From positions 82,662 to 133,360 of the forward strand of contig NW_024468519.1 in assembly GCF_001632365.1 (NCBI RefSeq): 50,699 nt of DNA, in the 5' to 3' direction. The notes under the pieces are model-generated. The model saw only the letters and a list, made by a program, of their open reading frames with translations. It was not told the DNA's origin and searched no databases. The stretch comes from Laetiporus sulphureus 93-53. Taxonomy: Eukaryota; Basidiomycota; Agaricomycetes; Polyporales; Laetiporaceae. The number at the start of each line of letters is the position of its first letter. Positions within the stretch are counted from its first letter, which is position 1. Positions 21,516 to 34,200 of this stretch are shown here, one piece after another. The translations under genes were made by a program, and so were the position numbers.

Positions 21516-21754
21516 ATGCTACCTACATGATGTATGTTCCTGATGTATCAGCGCTTCCTCGCTTGAATATTATATCATCGTCCTTCAATTCTGTGTTCGG
21601 GCTAACCGATATGCGTACAAAGTGCGGAAAGTACGACCATCGCGCAAAGGCAAATATACAAGAGAGGGGGTCTAGTGACGGCGACGAACAATATGATACA
21701 GTACGACGACGCGCGAGGAAAATATGCTATATAACAACAGTGATGCAAGGAATC

Positions 21755-24700
21755 CTACATGATTGTACAGCCTTCTCTGTCGTTGTTTAGATCCACAATA
21801 ACAGGAGAGGTCCTGCCTGATCTTCTCCCGCTTGGCTGCCACCACCTCGCACGGCCAGCAAATGACCCGGCAAGTTCATCTGCGACGCTGCTCGACGACC
21901 CATTTGCAGCGCGCTTCGACGTCTTGCGCTTCTTCTCCCGCGCCGCGCGCACAGCGTCAACCGTCTGCCACGAGAAGAACGTCTTGAGCGCCACGCGACG
22001 CTCGTCGCACTCGTCCTGGCCAACGCTCAGCTCCTCCTCGTCCCTCGCATCGAGAAAGCCGAGCTTGCGCGCTTCGAACGAACGCCAGCCGATCCGAGGT
22101 CGGGTCTGGTTGCTGAGGTCCTTCACCGTCTCTTCGCTGACGCCACGACAGTCGATTGCGACAACCTGGGCATTCTTGATCTCGCGCTCTTGCGCGAGAC
22201 GTACAAACTCCCGCACTATGGTGCCCGAAATGCGGGTGCTGTCTGCTTCCAGGACACGCAACCGGGTGCAGTTGCACACCAGGGCTAGCATCGCTTCGGT
22301 AGTCACTTCAGAAGCATAAGAGATCGTCAAATGTTCCAGCGCGTGGCCTGGCTGCGGGGAAGCGGGTGCGCCCAAAAAACGAGTATCCACTGAGGAGTCC
22401 GGAGTGATGGCGAGGAGGAGATCATCCGTGATCTCGCAGGCATCTTCTAGATCCAAGCGTCGGATGAAAGGTGTAGTGCACAGCAGACGAACCAGTCCAT
22501 CGTCCTTCAGCTCGGCGCCAATACCCGCTAGTTCTAAGAACTCCAGTTTGGGCACGGCATGCGCGAGGTGCGAGCAGGCGTGGTCAGTCAACATGATGCA
22601 GGAAGACAGGTTGACGTGTCGGAGGCGGGTCACGCGTCTGGTATGTATTGTTCCGTCGGAAGGATCTCGCCCTGCCTCGCGTGATGTGAGTTGCACAACT
22701 TCGCACCGCGCAGGGTCTCCCTTCGGGCAGGCCACGAAAGCCTCAATGGCAGAATTGTGAAGATCTCTGCAGTAGCTGAGGTCCAGCACCTCTAGGTCCC
22801 GGGCGGCCTTTGCCAAACTCGCCATCACCTCGTCTGAGACACGCCTTAGGCCCGAAAGCCTGAGCTCCTTTAGTGGAAGGGGTTCCCCAAACGAGATGGT
22901 AGGGGACGTAAGTGTGAGTATGCCGTCTCCACTCATGTTAGGACACCTGCTCATGTTGAGCGAGACTAACTTCGGGCAGTACTTGGCCACGACTTCACAA
23001 GTAGTGTTCGTGACAGCTGACAATCCCTTCACGCAGAGATGGCGCAGGTGTGGAGAGTGGGTCAGCAAGTAATGCAGCGAATACGAGGTAATCCCCAAGC
23101 ATCCGTGAAGGTTCATCGTCGTGATATTAGTGTGGGCCGGGCCGTTATGCGGCTTGACAATGCATAGATGATCCGTGACATCTATGAGGGTTAATGCTGT
23201 AAGGTCAGCGTAGCCGTCAAAGAGCAGTTGCCTGATGAAGCTGCCCGCCGTTGTCGACAGCTGCGTGAGAACTGTAGGAGGGAGCTTCGGGAATGAACGA
23301 AGGTCCACCTTCGCCCATAGCTGGCCGTCAAAGACAAGGGCCCGCCAGGCCTTCGACACCTGCAACGACCAATTCGTCATTGTGTCTCAACGAAGCATGT
23401 GCCACCGTATACCTACCCTGCTCAATTTAAATAGCTCCCTCACCCCCTTGTCTCTGCCCACCCATATATTCCGGTGGGAGACGGCCTTGCGCACGGTCCA
23501 TTTGCCGTCATCGATATGCTTTGAATGTTCGGCCTCGTGCAGCTCCACCAAGGAGACGAGAACACGCAGCTTTAGCTCGCTCGGGAGATATTCGTCGAAG
23601 TGATTAGGTAGGACGATGGGAATGGGTTTGAAAATGTCAGTGGTCGTGATGGGGATGAGGTCGAGAGCGGTTGAGGGAAGTGGCAGGGGCGAAGAGTAGG
23701 AACGGGCTTTACTGCGTAGCAGCGAGTTGTCGGATGGACGGCCCGCATAATAGAACGGGTAGGCTGTATCGCCCGCTTCTGTTTCCAGAGGGGAAGCGAC
23801 TGGGCTGACTTTAGGTTTGACGTCATGTACCCATGGAGAAAAACAGTGAGCCTGCGATGCATCGACGCATCCGGGTACCTCCGTGTCGATGACTATGTGT
23901 TTGCTATCAGAGGTCGTCGGGCTCCCAGGCGTACTGTCCCGCTTCTTGGAGAGCAGCTTGCGGGCGATATTAGCAGGCCCCTTCGCGCCAGACAACTTCA
24001 CCTTGACCTTCGTGATCGACATTGCGGACATCGACCGTTTTGAAGTGGTGGAGAGGTCGGAAAGGGTGCGGCGACGAGAAGGAGCCTCATTGTTATCGGT
24101 GAGCACCTCGTTCCCTAGAGAAGCAATGATGCCTCGCGATGAAGAACCAGTCGGGCTAGGTTCTGGGTCGACGACGGAACCAAATCCTGACGCATAAGCT
24201 GAGCCGTACGAAGACGATCCGGGAACTGAGGTGGAAAAGTCGATTGTCGGCCAGTCCGCGCTCTCGTAGTTAAGTTCAGTGGTGACGAAGGATAGCGGCG
24301 GGAGGCTTGGTGATATTGCACGAGCCTTGCCCTTACCGGACGAAGGCCCTGCCTCGCTGTCTGTCACAGCATCCATATCTTCCTCGACAAGAGCTGAGGC
24401 GACAACGGTCGTTCGAGAACGGGGATCGTGGAACGATGAAGAAGGAAGGGATATGTCGATTACGGGCTCATGAGCCTGAAGAGAGTTCCGCGAGCTGAAG
24501 GACATTGCAAACAGGTCATCAGGCATCTCCAAGGATCTGCTCTCGAAGACCACTCGCGGCTGGATATCCATTGGCTTGGATACGGTCTTGCCCTTGTAGT
24601 CGGAGGTGGTACCGTCGGCCATGCCGTCAGGAAAGGATAGCTCGCGGCGGGAGGACAGAATCGGAACGGGCTTTAAAGACAATAGCTCGTCCATGCGGCC

Positions 24701-24835
24701 TACGATGCACGAAGGGCAGGATGGTGGATCCCTCGCAGAGGCCTCGAGGTAATTAAGGAGGTTTAGCGGTTCATAAGAGTCTAAATCGAAGGTCGTTTCG
24801 AGCTCCTCGTTACCGATGTCGTGCGCACGGCTCAT
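21755..24835 (-). CDS. F-box/leucine-rich-repeat protein with C-terminal CaaX box
   Basis: Predicted substrate receptor of an SCF ubiquitin ligase. Two exons (23417-24835 and 21755-23359) split by a 57-nt intron give 1007 residues. The first 420 or so residues are Ser/Pro-rich and likely disordered. The F-box begins at FDEYLPSELKLRVLVSLVELHE and ends at VSKAWRALVFDGQLW, with the intron inside it. About ten cysteine-type LRRs follow (e.g. TMNLHGCLGITSYSLHYLL, LVSLNMSRCPNMSGDGI, LEVLDLSYCRDLHNSAI). The tail is basic, and the last four residues are CTIM, a CaaX prenylation signal with Met predicting farnesylation. Start ATG at 24835 (MSRAHDIGN); upstream in-frame codons lack an ATG. The domain layout resembles animal FBXL2/FBXL20, but orthology is not claimed. 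Confidence 0.88.
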
Positions 24836-25402
24836 GGTCAGAGCCTGCGTTTCTAAGAACTGAGCCAGTGGCGGAGAGAGATAAGGATACAAATTACAGA
24901 GCAGACGCAAGTGAGAGTAGAGAGAGAGGTCTAGAAAGGAGTGCTCAGAGACGGTGCTAGAGTGGCTGCGCCCACGCCTCGGAGGACCATGAAGAGAGGT
25001 CGAGGGAGGTCCGGAGTGGGAAACAGGTCATATGGAACGAATCACAAGTGCGTCGTGGTCGTCACACTACCGCCGTTTAATCTCTCGCAGGTGGCATTTC
25101 GGGACGCCGTCGACTTGCGTCCGGATCATCACTCAGGAGTAGTGGCACGGACCAATGGATGCAGAGGCATGCTGCTAATTTCGCAAGGGGCGTGTCAGGT
25201 CACAATACGTTACTGAATCAATAATAATACATTATAGTACAAACTCAGGAGCAACAGGCGCAACAGCGGGGTCATAAGCAGTCGGTGAGCAAAGGACACA
25301 ACCCTGGCCATAGCAAATCGGACTAAACGAACACATCAATATATATCAAGCGGCACGGTTAGTGGAAGAGGTCCACGCCACTCGTGTGCTAGCCGGACAG
25401 CA
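24836..25402. other. intergenic between the F-box gene promoter and the YABBY-like gene 3' end
   Basis: 567 bp. The part near 24836-25030 is purine-rich on the plus strand and is probably the 5' leader and promoter of the F-box gene. No gene was recognised. Confidence 0.35.
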
Positions 25403-25739
25403 TTACTTCTCCTTTTCCTTCTGCTTGTTCCAGTTGTCGATGACCTGCTTGAATCTGTAAACAGTTCGCAAATATTCCGGCACGACGTGTGGCAGACACC
25501 CATACCTTTCCTTATGAGGCATGTCGGGATTCTCCTCCTTCAGACGGGCAACCTCGGTCTGCATGAACTTGTTGAAGTCGGTGAGCTTTTTCCTATGTCC
25601 GGAGGAGGATTTTCCTGCGCCGTGTTTTAGAAGAATTCACGATATCCAGAAATTCAGACCTACTCCTCTTGCTGGCCATCGATGCTTTCTTGGTGGCTTC
25701 CTTGCCGGCGCTCGGCGCGCTCTGCGTGGTGAGGACCAT
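25403..25739 (-). CDS. small YABBY/HMG-like DNA-binding protein
   Basis: Exons 25664-25739, 25506-25614 and 25403-25454 give 78 residues. A short basic Ala/Ser/Lys-rich N-terminus precedes one HMG-like helical unit: KKLTDFNKFMQTEVARLKEE, then NPDMPHKERFKQVIDNWNKQ. That pattern matches the C-terminal half of the YABBY domain, found in small fungal chromatin-type proteins. It probably binds DNA in the nucleus without much sequence specificity; this is inferred from the fold. The upstream sequence from about 25800 has a splice-like GTGAGT...TAG segment that could be an intron in the 5' leader. Confidence 0.8.
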
Positions 25740-26584
25740 CGCAATTCTACTAACCTTCGTCAGCTGGTGGCTGCATCTACGACGGCGAAGAGACACTCAC
25801 AAATATTCTCAAATTCCGGGGAGATGTTTTGTGCTTTGTTTCTGAGAGAGCAGATGGTCGGGTGAGGGGGAAAAAGAGTGACGCATTGCGTCGAAGGTCA
25901 GGGGCCTTATACGAGCCCAGAAATTGTGGCGACAGGTTTAGTCCTGTTGAGACACGCTTCGATCGCGCATTCCCGCTGGCTCGCCCCCAGCCACTCCCTG
26001 CGTGTCCGCAGCCTTTTGTCCACCTGACAGACGTGAGATGCTATCCTGAATAGTAGCAAGAGCCTATCCGCGCGCATGGAGCGCATCGAGATCCTTTTTC
26101 GCGAGGACTCGAACGGCTCGTAAGCGGGGCTCAAGTACGTACTCATCAATCCGGGCGCGCCGATATTCGGGTAGAATCTTTTCGAATATGGATATCCGTC
26201 TAGTGCGAGGGGGCTTCACGGAAGGTGAGTACGGAATTCAGGAAACAGGGGAGGCAGCCATCGCGGTGGCCAGGGATGCATTACGAGAACGTGAGAACTT
26301 GAATGGCCGCCTTAGCGAGACCCAGAGATATCCGCGCATGGGGTCCCAGTCGACAGATTGTTACTGAAACAGCGCGCCGCGTCACAAAAGGGTCACCAGC
26401 CTATAGCCTAGGCGCGTCTTTGCGACATCATACGAAGACTAGCCCATATAAATATGTGAACTCAATCCGATCCGCGACTGACATTTATGGCCCGGCGAAG
26501 GCTGCACTGCTAGTACAGCTTTCGTCGTGTACATATAGTGCACTTAAAAACGGACGTACGTTCTCTCATATGAATGACCTCTCG
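25740..26584. other. intergenic region, no confident gene
   Basis: 845 bp between the YABBY-like gene start and the VPS33 stop. A short plus-strand ORF starting with MERIEILFRE at about 26078 is followed by donor- and acceptor-like signals and could be joined into about 70 codons, but the product has no recognisable similarity. I treat it as unsupported. Confidence 0.3.
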
Positions 26585-29321
26585 TCACGACAGACTAGCG
26601 TCCTTCGTGCTCCCAGTGGAACGCTCGACGCCTGCAATGCTCTCTACCAAACTGGCACCGCTGATGATGCCCGTCGTGGCAACCAGGAATTTCCGACCTG
26701 AAATTGTCATCAGCGCGTGTATGCGCAGTACGTGTTCCAGGGCATACCGCGACTCTGCCGGCCTACCCATCTCAGGGCTGCGATTTCTGTGTAGGTGCAT
26801 CCTCCCAAGAAGAACACTACGGTAGTCGCGGGACGTTCTCTTGGCATCACTGAAGATGACAAGTTAACGGCATGATGCTCTCAGATGACAGTCAACCACT
26901 CACGTAAGGACGGCATCGAGGGTCCTACACTATCATCGTCGCCAGGTACCTTCTGCACAATATCGACTGTTCCACCGGGTATACTGGCGATGACGTCCTC
27001 GAAGCCCTTCCAGCCGACAATAGGATGGGCTTGAACCTTGCCTGACAGCGGGCTCTTGCTCTTGTTTGCATCCGCGTTATCTTTGTCTTTCTTATCCTTC
27101 ACAGAGGCAGGATTGCTCAACACGCCACCCTTCTGTGCTACACACTGCACCAGCCGGATGCTGATAGGCGCGTAACCAGAGTACACGTAGCTGATGTCAT
27201 TCTCCACGTCGTCGACCGCGTCGGGTTCCTCGATCAGCAGGCGTAGTGACTTTCGAAGTGAAGCATATGGGTATTTGGTCACTGTTGCTGCCGACAAAGC
27301 AGACGGAGGAAGGGGATTGGGGAGGAGTATGGATAGTGGTGGTGATGATAGAGCAAGTAGCATGGGCAATAGGTTGTAGCCATATGCCTAATTGTGGTGC
27401 ATTTAAAAGAGCAGCAACAACAAGAAAGTCAATCAGAGCTGTACCTGCAGCACCTCCCGTTTCAGGTTCTCGAGGGTCTTGGCTTTGATTCCGCCGTTGA
27501 TGATGCTGGCAAGACAGAGCAATCGCACGACCATCTGCATATCTGCACCCTGAGCGATCATCTCATCAATTGCGGTCAGTTGTGCAGAAATATCATAGTT
27601 GGCGAGAAGATCTAGCAGGTTTCCAATCAGTCAAATAACTTTAGGGACCATGGAACTGGCATACTCTGTTGAATCTCGAGAGACTTATTGAATTGCTCCG
27701 TGTGAGTGAAAGGCACGATCATCTCCGACAGTCCGGTATCTGCCATGATCGAGGTGAGTACGACCCAGGCAATGCACCGACGCACATACGCAGCCGTAGG
27801 GACTGGTGTTCAGACTGCAATCCCCCAAGCTTGCTGACGAATTCCCGCAGTTGAGCAGAGGTCTTGGCTTGATGCCTAAGCTAGGAGTAGTCAGGCATCA
27901 CCCGAGATGTGCTAGCCTTCTTCAAACTACCAACCTTGTACTCTTCATCTAACCGACGGGCCACTTGATTGAGCTTCCGGCCTACTGAGGAGAAGTTCAA
28001 GTCCTGCAATTCGGCGAACAGTGGGTCCGTGGCAGTGGTGAGATGATGCTTCTTCCGCTTTTCCCTCGTTAAAGCCGACGTGGCAGGTGTGGACGCAGGC
28101 GGCTCACTGGAGGATGATGCAGCTGGCTGTCCAGGGGTAGCGGGTGCCGCCAGAAGGGATATAGGTACCTCTACATGAGCTGCGAGATGTCAGTTATGTG
28201 AAGGGTCAGCAAAATAGACGACGGACAGTTCCTGATGCCAAACATCTCGTCAACAAGACCTTCGTACGTCAGTTGAGTTAGCAAAGGTGTAATCATGTCG
28301 GCTGAGCGGTCGATGATTATCAAGGAGTCTATTCGGCCCGCTTGAGCAGCTACGACGTTGTCTGGGGCGTATGATGCACTCGAAGGCGGATGGCGAGTCA
28401 ACAGTGTTGCTAAACGCTGATATGTTGTTCATAAGAGACTCTTAGACGGATATCAGGGTGCTCACTGAGGCATAGTCGCCCTTCCCGACGATACGAGGGA
28501 ACAGCCCATATTGTCTCTGGAATGTCATCAACGCCTGCATTGAATTGTAGATGATTGTCTCATCCCCATCCTGCATAAAAAGTAAGGATTGCGATCCACG
28601 CAAAATTCTTATGAAAACCCACAACCCACAACTCCTTGAATGCGTTATCATGTTCCAGAGAAATCACATCTTCCGCGACCGGGATGAACTGGAGGTTGTA
28701 CGAAGAGATCGTGATATCTCCTAAAACGCCCTCCTCTTCCAAAATCCTGCTGACAAGAGTGGATATTCGCGGCACCAAAAGAAGCGTGTATGTATGCTTC
28801 GCAGACTCTCTAGAGAGCCGCTTGACCTGATCTGACCGCACCAAGGCGCACGTCAGTCAGTGGAGCAGCATAACGAGATTAAGAGGCACGCCAACCAGCT
28901 ATGATCTTCACCCATTTGACAAGCGGACGACACAGATAGACGACATTCGTCGTGGTAGCAGTGAGCGGACCGGGTTCCAGCCAGAACATCTTGTCCACTC
29001 CATGGTGCTATGCCTCCGCGTGAGCGTCACCGCGACTGCGAGAAGGCGAGTCAAGCACCTTGAGCAATGCGATCTCCGCCACTAGGCTAAGCGGACCAGC
29101 GAGGGACTGGTCGAGGACGAGGGTTTTGGCACCATTCACCTACTTGCAGACTGAAAGTCGTACTGCAGCTCGAACGAGTTCAATGGCTGGCGCACCCCAT
29201 TCAATGCATCGACGAGACCTTTCCTCGCAAGCTCTTTTAGAACTGACACGTCTAGCAGGTTTTCTTCGATATCGTTAGGCTTTGAGGCATCATCAGAGGT
29301 AGATGCTGAAGGAGTAGCCAT
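26585..29321 (-). CDS. VPS33: vacuolar sorting protein VPS33 (Sec1/Munc18 family)
   Basis: SM-protein subunit of the HOPS/CORVET tethers, which guides SNARE assembly at vacuole and endosome. Thirteen exons: 29196-29321, 29059-29139, 28896-29007, 28623-28831, 28466-28570, 28227-28416, 27935-28179, 27790-27880, 27665-27739, 27445-27611, 26904-27387, 26748-26849 and 26585-26697; 699 residues, frame closed. Family signatures: [20 protein letters not shown] at the N-terminus, [16 protein letters not shown], the domain 3a block [20 protein letters not shown], the helical arm with [13 protein letters not shown], and the C-terminal strand [17 protein letters not shown] followed by [12 protein letters not shown]. 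Domain 3a carries an insert rich in Ala, Ser and Pro. Start ATG at 29321 (MATPSAS). The 236 bp upstream, before the mS45 stop, form its promoter. Confidence 0.95.
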
Positions 29322-29557
29322 CAGAGTACGTTGAGTTAACTTCTACTAGGTGGACTGATGTCTCAAGCGGGTCCCTAGCTCATAGTAGCAAGCTTCCGCG
29401 GTAGGCGCCCGCACGCGACGTGGATGAATTGTGGTGTACACGTGGCTGCAACAGAGATTTAACGCTGCCGCACTGAAGGGACACATAGACTACTATATTG
29501 TGACATAGGCATCTATGTGAGAGTAGATAGCAAGGATTCAGGGGCAGTCATGAAGTG

Positions 29558-31045
29558 CTAATCCGTCGCTGCGGGCGCGACTACAGCTGCTCTTTCCCGC
29601 TTCAAACTAGCCTTCCGTGCTCTCCTCTTCGCCTTGAGTTGCGATCGTCGCTCACTTTCCTTCAACCTGCGCAAACGATCGTCGATGTCGACATACTTGC
29701 TGCCTACATCAACAAACTCTATAGGAGGTCGGCCTTCCTTTTCGACAATGTGTGTTTCATGCTTAACCGGAGGCACGCGTGCGAGTATTAACTTCAAGCT
29801 CGCTTCTTGTTTAGCTTTCTCATGGTGCACAGTGGCAGCGCGCTCCAACTCTGCAGGAATGATGGGCTCCTGTGACAATAGTCAGCAAACACAATCTTAT
29901 CACAACATAGTCAATGCAACAGACGTAGCCCTCAACGACCGGCTCCCAGAACAGCCGTTGATAACGTTCACGAGCACGATCATTGCCTTCTTCCATTTGC
30001 CGATCGGCTTGACTGGCGTCTCCGCCCAACTCTTGAATTCCCTCCGTACCAGCCAATTCAATCTGCGATTGCCGAGTCTGTTTCCTTTCCGTGATGCCGA
30101 GAATCTCTTCCATCCCGACTAGGAAACCGGTTTGCAGAGGCTTGCCCTAAAAGATGAATGTCAGAAAACACTAAAGTTTAAAGGTGCTCCAGGCAATTCC
30201 GGGCGACGTAGCAGTGCATACACATAATCATGCTGCGATGATGGGACACGATGTACAGACTGCGTTAAAATTGAAACATTCGCTGTGCTCACCTCCTACA
30301 AGCATCGTTTCAGTCGATCATCCAAAGATGCCCCGTGAGTATTTAGCACCGTATCATGACAGAAATGCAAATCACCTGAGGAGTGATTAGCATACAGAAC
30401 ACGCGTTTATCATAGCACGAAGTTAATGAAAACAGAAAGCCATGTATGTAAGGTTTGTCTAACCATGACGATGTCTTCAAGACTAACGGACTTGATGTTC
30501 TTCACTGGACATGAAGGAATACGGACACAATCACACAATTTCATGACTCACCTTCCGCCAATTCTCTTCCAAACCCTTCAGCCTCAAAATCGCAGCAACT
30601 CGCTGCATGCTGATGCCCTTCCGTTCCGACAGCGTTCGTACAGTGTAAACAGCAGGATTGGACATGAACTCATTGTAGATCACGGCACGAAGTCGATCCG
30701 AGATGGGTGGGGGAGGTCTGAAGGTGCGGTTTAGGGGGAAAGGCTGAGGCACAGGTTAGAACGTGTGTCGCAATGCAGGAGGCGCGGCAAAGACTCAACT
30801 ACTTCGCCACCCAGCCAGTTCCGTGGCCGACGTGATGTCTCGTACTTTTTGCCTTCCGTCCTCAGCCACTGCTCAAACGACACGTCTCGAAAGCCGGAGC
30901 GTTCCTTAGCGGGTACATCTTCCGCGTCATCTTTCTCTGTTTCTTCCTGACGCAAGATGGCGGAGCAGTTCAGATCACGACTATGAGCAGTAGTCCACGA
31001 GCGAGCAGTGCGCTGCAAGCGAGCATTGCGCAGGAATGAGAGCAT
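29558..31045 (-). CDS. mitochondrial small-subunit ribosomal protein mS45 (Bot1p family)
   Basis: Fungal mitoribosomal protein (Bot1p of fission yeast, Mrps35 of budding yeast). Exons 30803-31045, 30552-30743, 29925-30146 and 29558-29869 give 322 residues. The N-terminus MLSFLRNARLQRTARSW is Arg-rich, without acidic residues, and fits a matrix targeting peptide. The Bot1p core is clear: RTFRPPPPISDRLRAVIYN, SERKGISMQRVAAILRLKG, then GKPLQTGFLVGMEEILG. The tail is rich in Lys and Arg, as expected for an rRNA-binding protein. The start is ATG 31045; in-frame sequence upstream to 31135 has no ATG of its own in this frame. Intron 2 (30147-30551) is 405 nt, far longer than its neighbours. Confidence 0.9.
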
Positions 31046-31211
31046 TTGGGTGATGCCAACACCAAAAACCGCTGTGGTCTGCTGATAGTCACATGACGCC
31101 TCACGATCGATCGAGCCAGGCTTGAGCCAGGCCACATCGAGGAATTTAAATGGGGAAATAATCTATAAACAGTCGTCTATGTATATGGGCGAAATGTATT
31201 CTTAAATGTGT

Positions 31212-34200
31212 TCATATCGAGTTTCGGCGAGCGCTTTTCCCTCTCGTCTTTGCTGACGGGGCAGCTCTCACATCTCCGACGAATGCAGAAGGTAAGCGTC
31301 CTTCTTCCCCCCACTTTTCTAGGAGCTGTACCGCCGCTTCGTACCCCTTCTTCTGAATCTCTTCAAATCTGCCAAATTGCAAGGTGCCGAACTGAAAAGG
31401 GTCAACCCGCGCTGATAGGAATCGTGAACGCAACTCACCTCTTGCACAGGTAGTCCCATATAGAGACATCCAGGCATCACCTTGACTTCTTCCAGAGTTT
31501 TCACACTTGACACACTAACGGATAGAGGAGAGTAAGTATGGTGCTCAAAATGAGCGTCGGCTAACTTACTATGCAAGGCGACTTTGCAACTCAGTGATGG
31601 CAGGAATGTTTCTGGCATTTGAAAATGGATTCCAGCGATTGATGAGAAGCCACCATCCTGAGATAGAGTCTCCAAAGTTACGAGGAGAGTTGTCGTCGAG
31701 CTTCCAAAACCCGTCAGCTGCCAGTTGGCTGACCAAGGAATAGCAGCTCACCGAGCCAACGTCGGATGCAATCACAGCACTCGCTCCCATAGCTAACATG
31801 GCAGACACCTGTATGGAGTGAGTCACTGAAACTATGTACTGTACTATTTCACGCACCGGTAGATTGTCAACTGTGAGTATAACAGTCAGTCTACTGCCAG
31901 TCTGGTCCATTCAAAAGCGACTTACTGTATCCGCCGTCCACAAGCATGTTTCCATTGTCACACAAAGGAGGCAGAAGACCTACAAGCGTCATTGATGCGC
32001 CTGCGTGACAAGTGAATCAGCATCTTGTCGTACAACTATCCATCCGGATAGACTGACGGATGAATCTCCAGGCAAAGCCAGTCTCATGGATCTCCATTCG
32101 TGATGTGTTGATATTGGTCGAATTGCAGAAGAACGGCAGCCACATGTCTTCAATGTGAAGATCGTAGAAAGCCTGTCATCATCATGGTTCAGACAACTCG
32201 CCACAAGCCTATGACAATACAGACCTTATAGATAGACCTGTTGAACTCGTGTCCCTGTGTGGCGGGATGTCAGCTGTCCGCAGCAGCGCCGAACTGCTAG
32301 GACTTACTGTAGTGTAGGCCACGATTGGATATGTCACATCGGACAGCATCCTCCAGACGTTCCCCATTCTTGAGCTAAACTGCTTTGTTCGTCCAGCGCT
32401 CGAGATAGCATCTCCCTCTCGTGCATACAGACCGCCCACGAATGCGCCCATACTGGTACCTTGGGTCTGCTCAGTTGAACGCTCTCACTATGTCTGTAGC
32501 CTCACGCACCACCGATGAGGTCAATAGGTATACCGGACTCTTCTAGTGCTCTCAGAACACCCTGTGATGGAGAAGGCAATCTGAATGGTCTACCTAGCGA
32601 GTTGGACTTCAATACGTACCAAATGAGAAATACCGCGTGCACCTCCTCCGCCAAGAACGACACCAACCGACTTTCCACAAAGTCTTCTTGCTAACCGCGC
32701 GAAGTCGCTAGTATGTGGAGAGCGCTGCGGACGGGGCTCACTTGTCCCTTGCCGATACTTTTTGATGCCACTTTGCACTTTGTCCCTGAGAGTCCGCAAA
32801 GCTGTAATGGCCGCCGGATCTTGGTGAGCGGCGGCCGCCCTGGGTACGGACGCCATGAGTCCCTGGCGTGCTTCGTTTACATTTATGCTCATGTCAATTC
32901 GAATGATGTAGCCTTCTTACCGGTAACTCCACATGGAAGTGTTGATGGACCCAAGGTCGGTTCTAACTCCCGTCATCAGATTTCGAGACAGTCAGCTGCG
33001 AAGTCCATGGAGACATACCTTCAACCATTGGCGAGTGGAGCCTGGGACGACGGACCGATCGGGATGCAACAAGATCAGTTCCTTCCTGGCAGTAGTCTTC
33101 AAAGAGAGTAGAAGACGTTCATATTCTCCAATGCTGGGGTCATCTCCCATACCGACTACCAACACGCAGTCTGCCTACAAACACTGTGAACAACGCACGG
33201 CCACCGTCAGATGAATGCATACCTGACGAATGCAAGTCTGCGTCCAAGAACTGCTCACGGCGGAGTCTGCGACGTAGAGAATCAGTCTGTATTTCTGCTC
33301 CTGTTCCGTGAGCCAACCCGCAGCTTTGAGCTTGCCCATCTTCGAAAATGCATGGCGACCCAAGTGGTTGGACATGGATGCCTGGTTGAGGTAAGAAGTG
33401 GGCGCTCCGATACTCTCAAGAGTTGTATGCAGCTTTCGAGCAAAAGCATCCAAAGGGACATTGCGTGAAACGGGTAGCACTGCTACGGTCTTCAAATTTG
33501 TATTGCTCCGCGAGAGTTCCATCGGAGTGCTCTTGAACGATTCTACCTCGGTTCGGACACGAGATGCAATCATCTGAAGAATTCTGCAGCAACTGTGAGA
33601 ATCTCAATTGCCCGTCGTTCATGGTACTTACTGAGCAGTTGCCCGCGGATTCCTATCAAGAAATGTCAGAATTAGGATCATGCGATATGGATCTCTGACT
33701 CACCGAGATGAAATCGCATTAAATAGCGTTCGAGGCATCCTGATAAGCTCGGTATCGCGTATTGCGTGTACTGTGTTTCTTCGAGGTGAACCAGTAATCA
33801 CATCCAACTCCCCGACCGTGTCGCCTTGACCATACTCGGCGAGGATGCTGATCCCACCTCCTTCCTTATCGACGATGGCTCGGAGGCGACCATTGATAAC
33901 TATGTAGAAGCTATCACTGGTATCATTAGGTCGCCATAACACCTGGCCTGCGTCGACTTGCATCCAGTCCAGCGATCCATCAATGTGCAGGACTGATCGC
34001 CGGATTAGCATCCGAGCACTAAGAGACCCAGAGAACGCAGCTCACCAATAGGCGACAATAGTGAGATGAGACGCTTCGCTAACGTCAAAAGGACGATTGG
34101 CCGCTTCTCCAGAAGTCGGTCAAGAGCCGGAGATGGCAAAAAGCCCACATAGGTATCCGTTTTGGCAACAATGTCAACATACGACGCGATCTGGCACAAC

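Noticed and set aside
21759..22319. 186-codon plus-strand frame opposite the F-box gene
   Set aside because: Antisense shadow of the LRR coding exon; no domain of its own.
26080..26160. T-loop-like sequence GTTCGAGTCC on the minus strand, possible tRNA
   Set aside because: The flanking bases do not form a T stem, and no A box or acceptor stem could be placed upstream.
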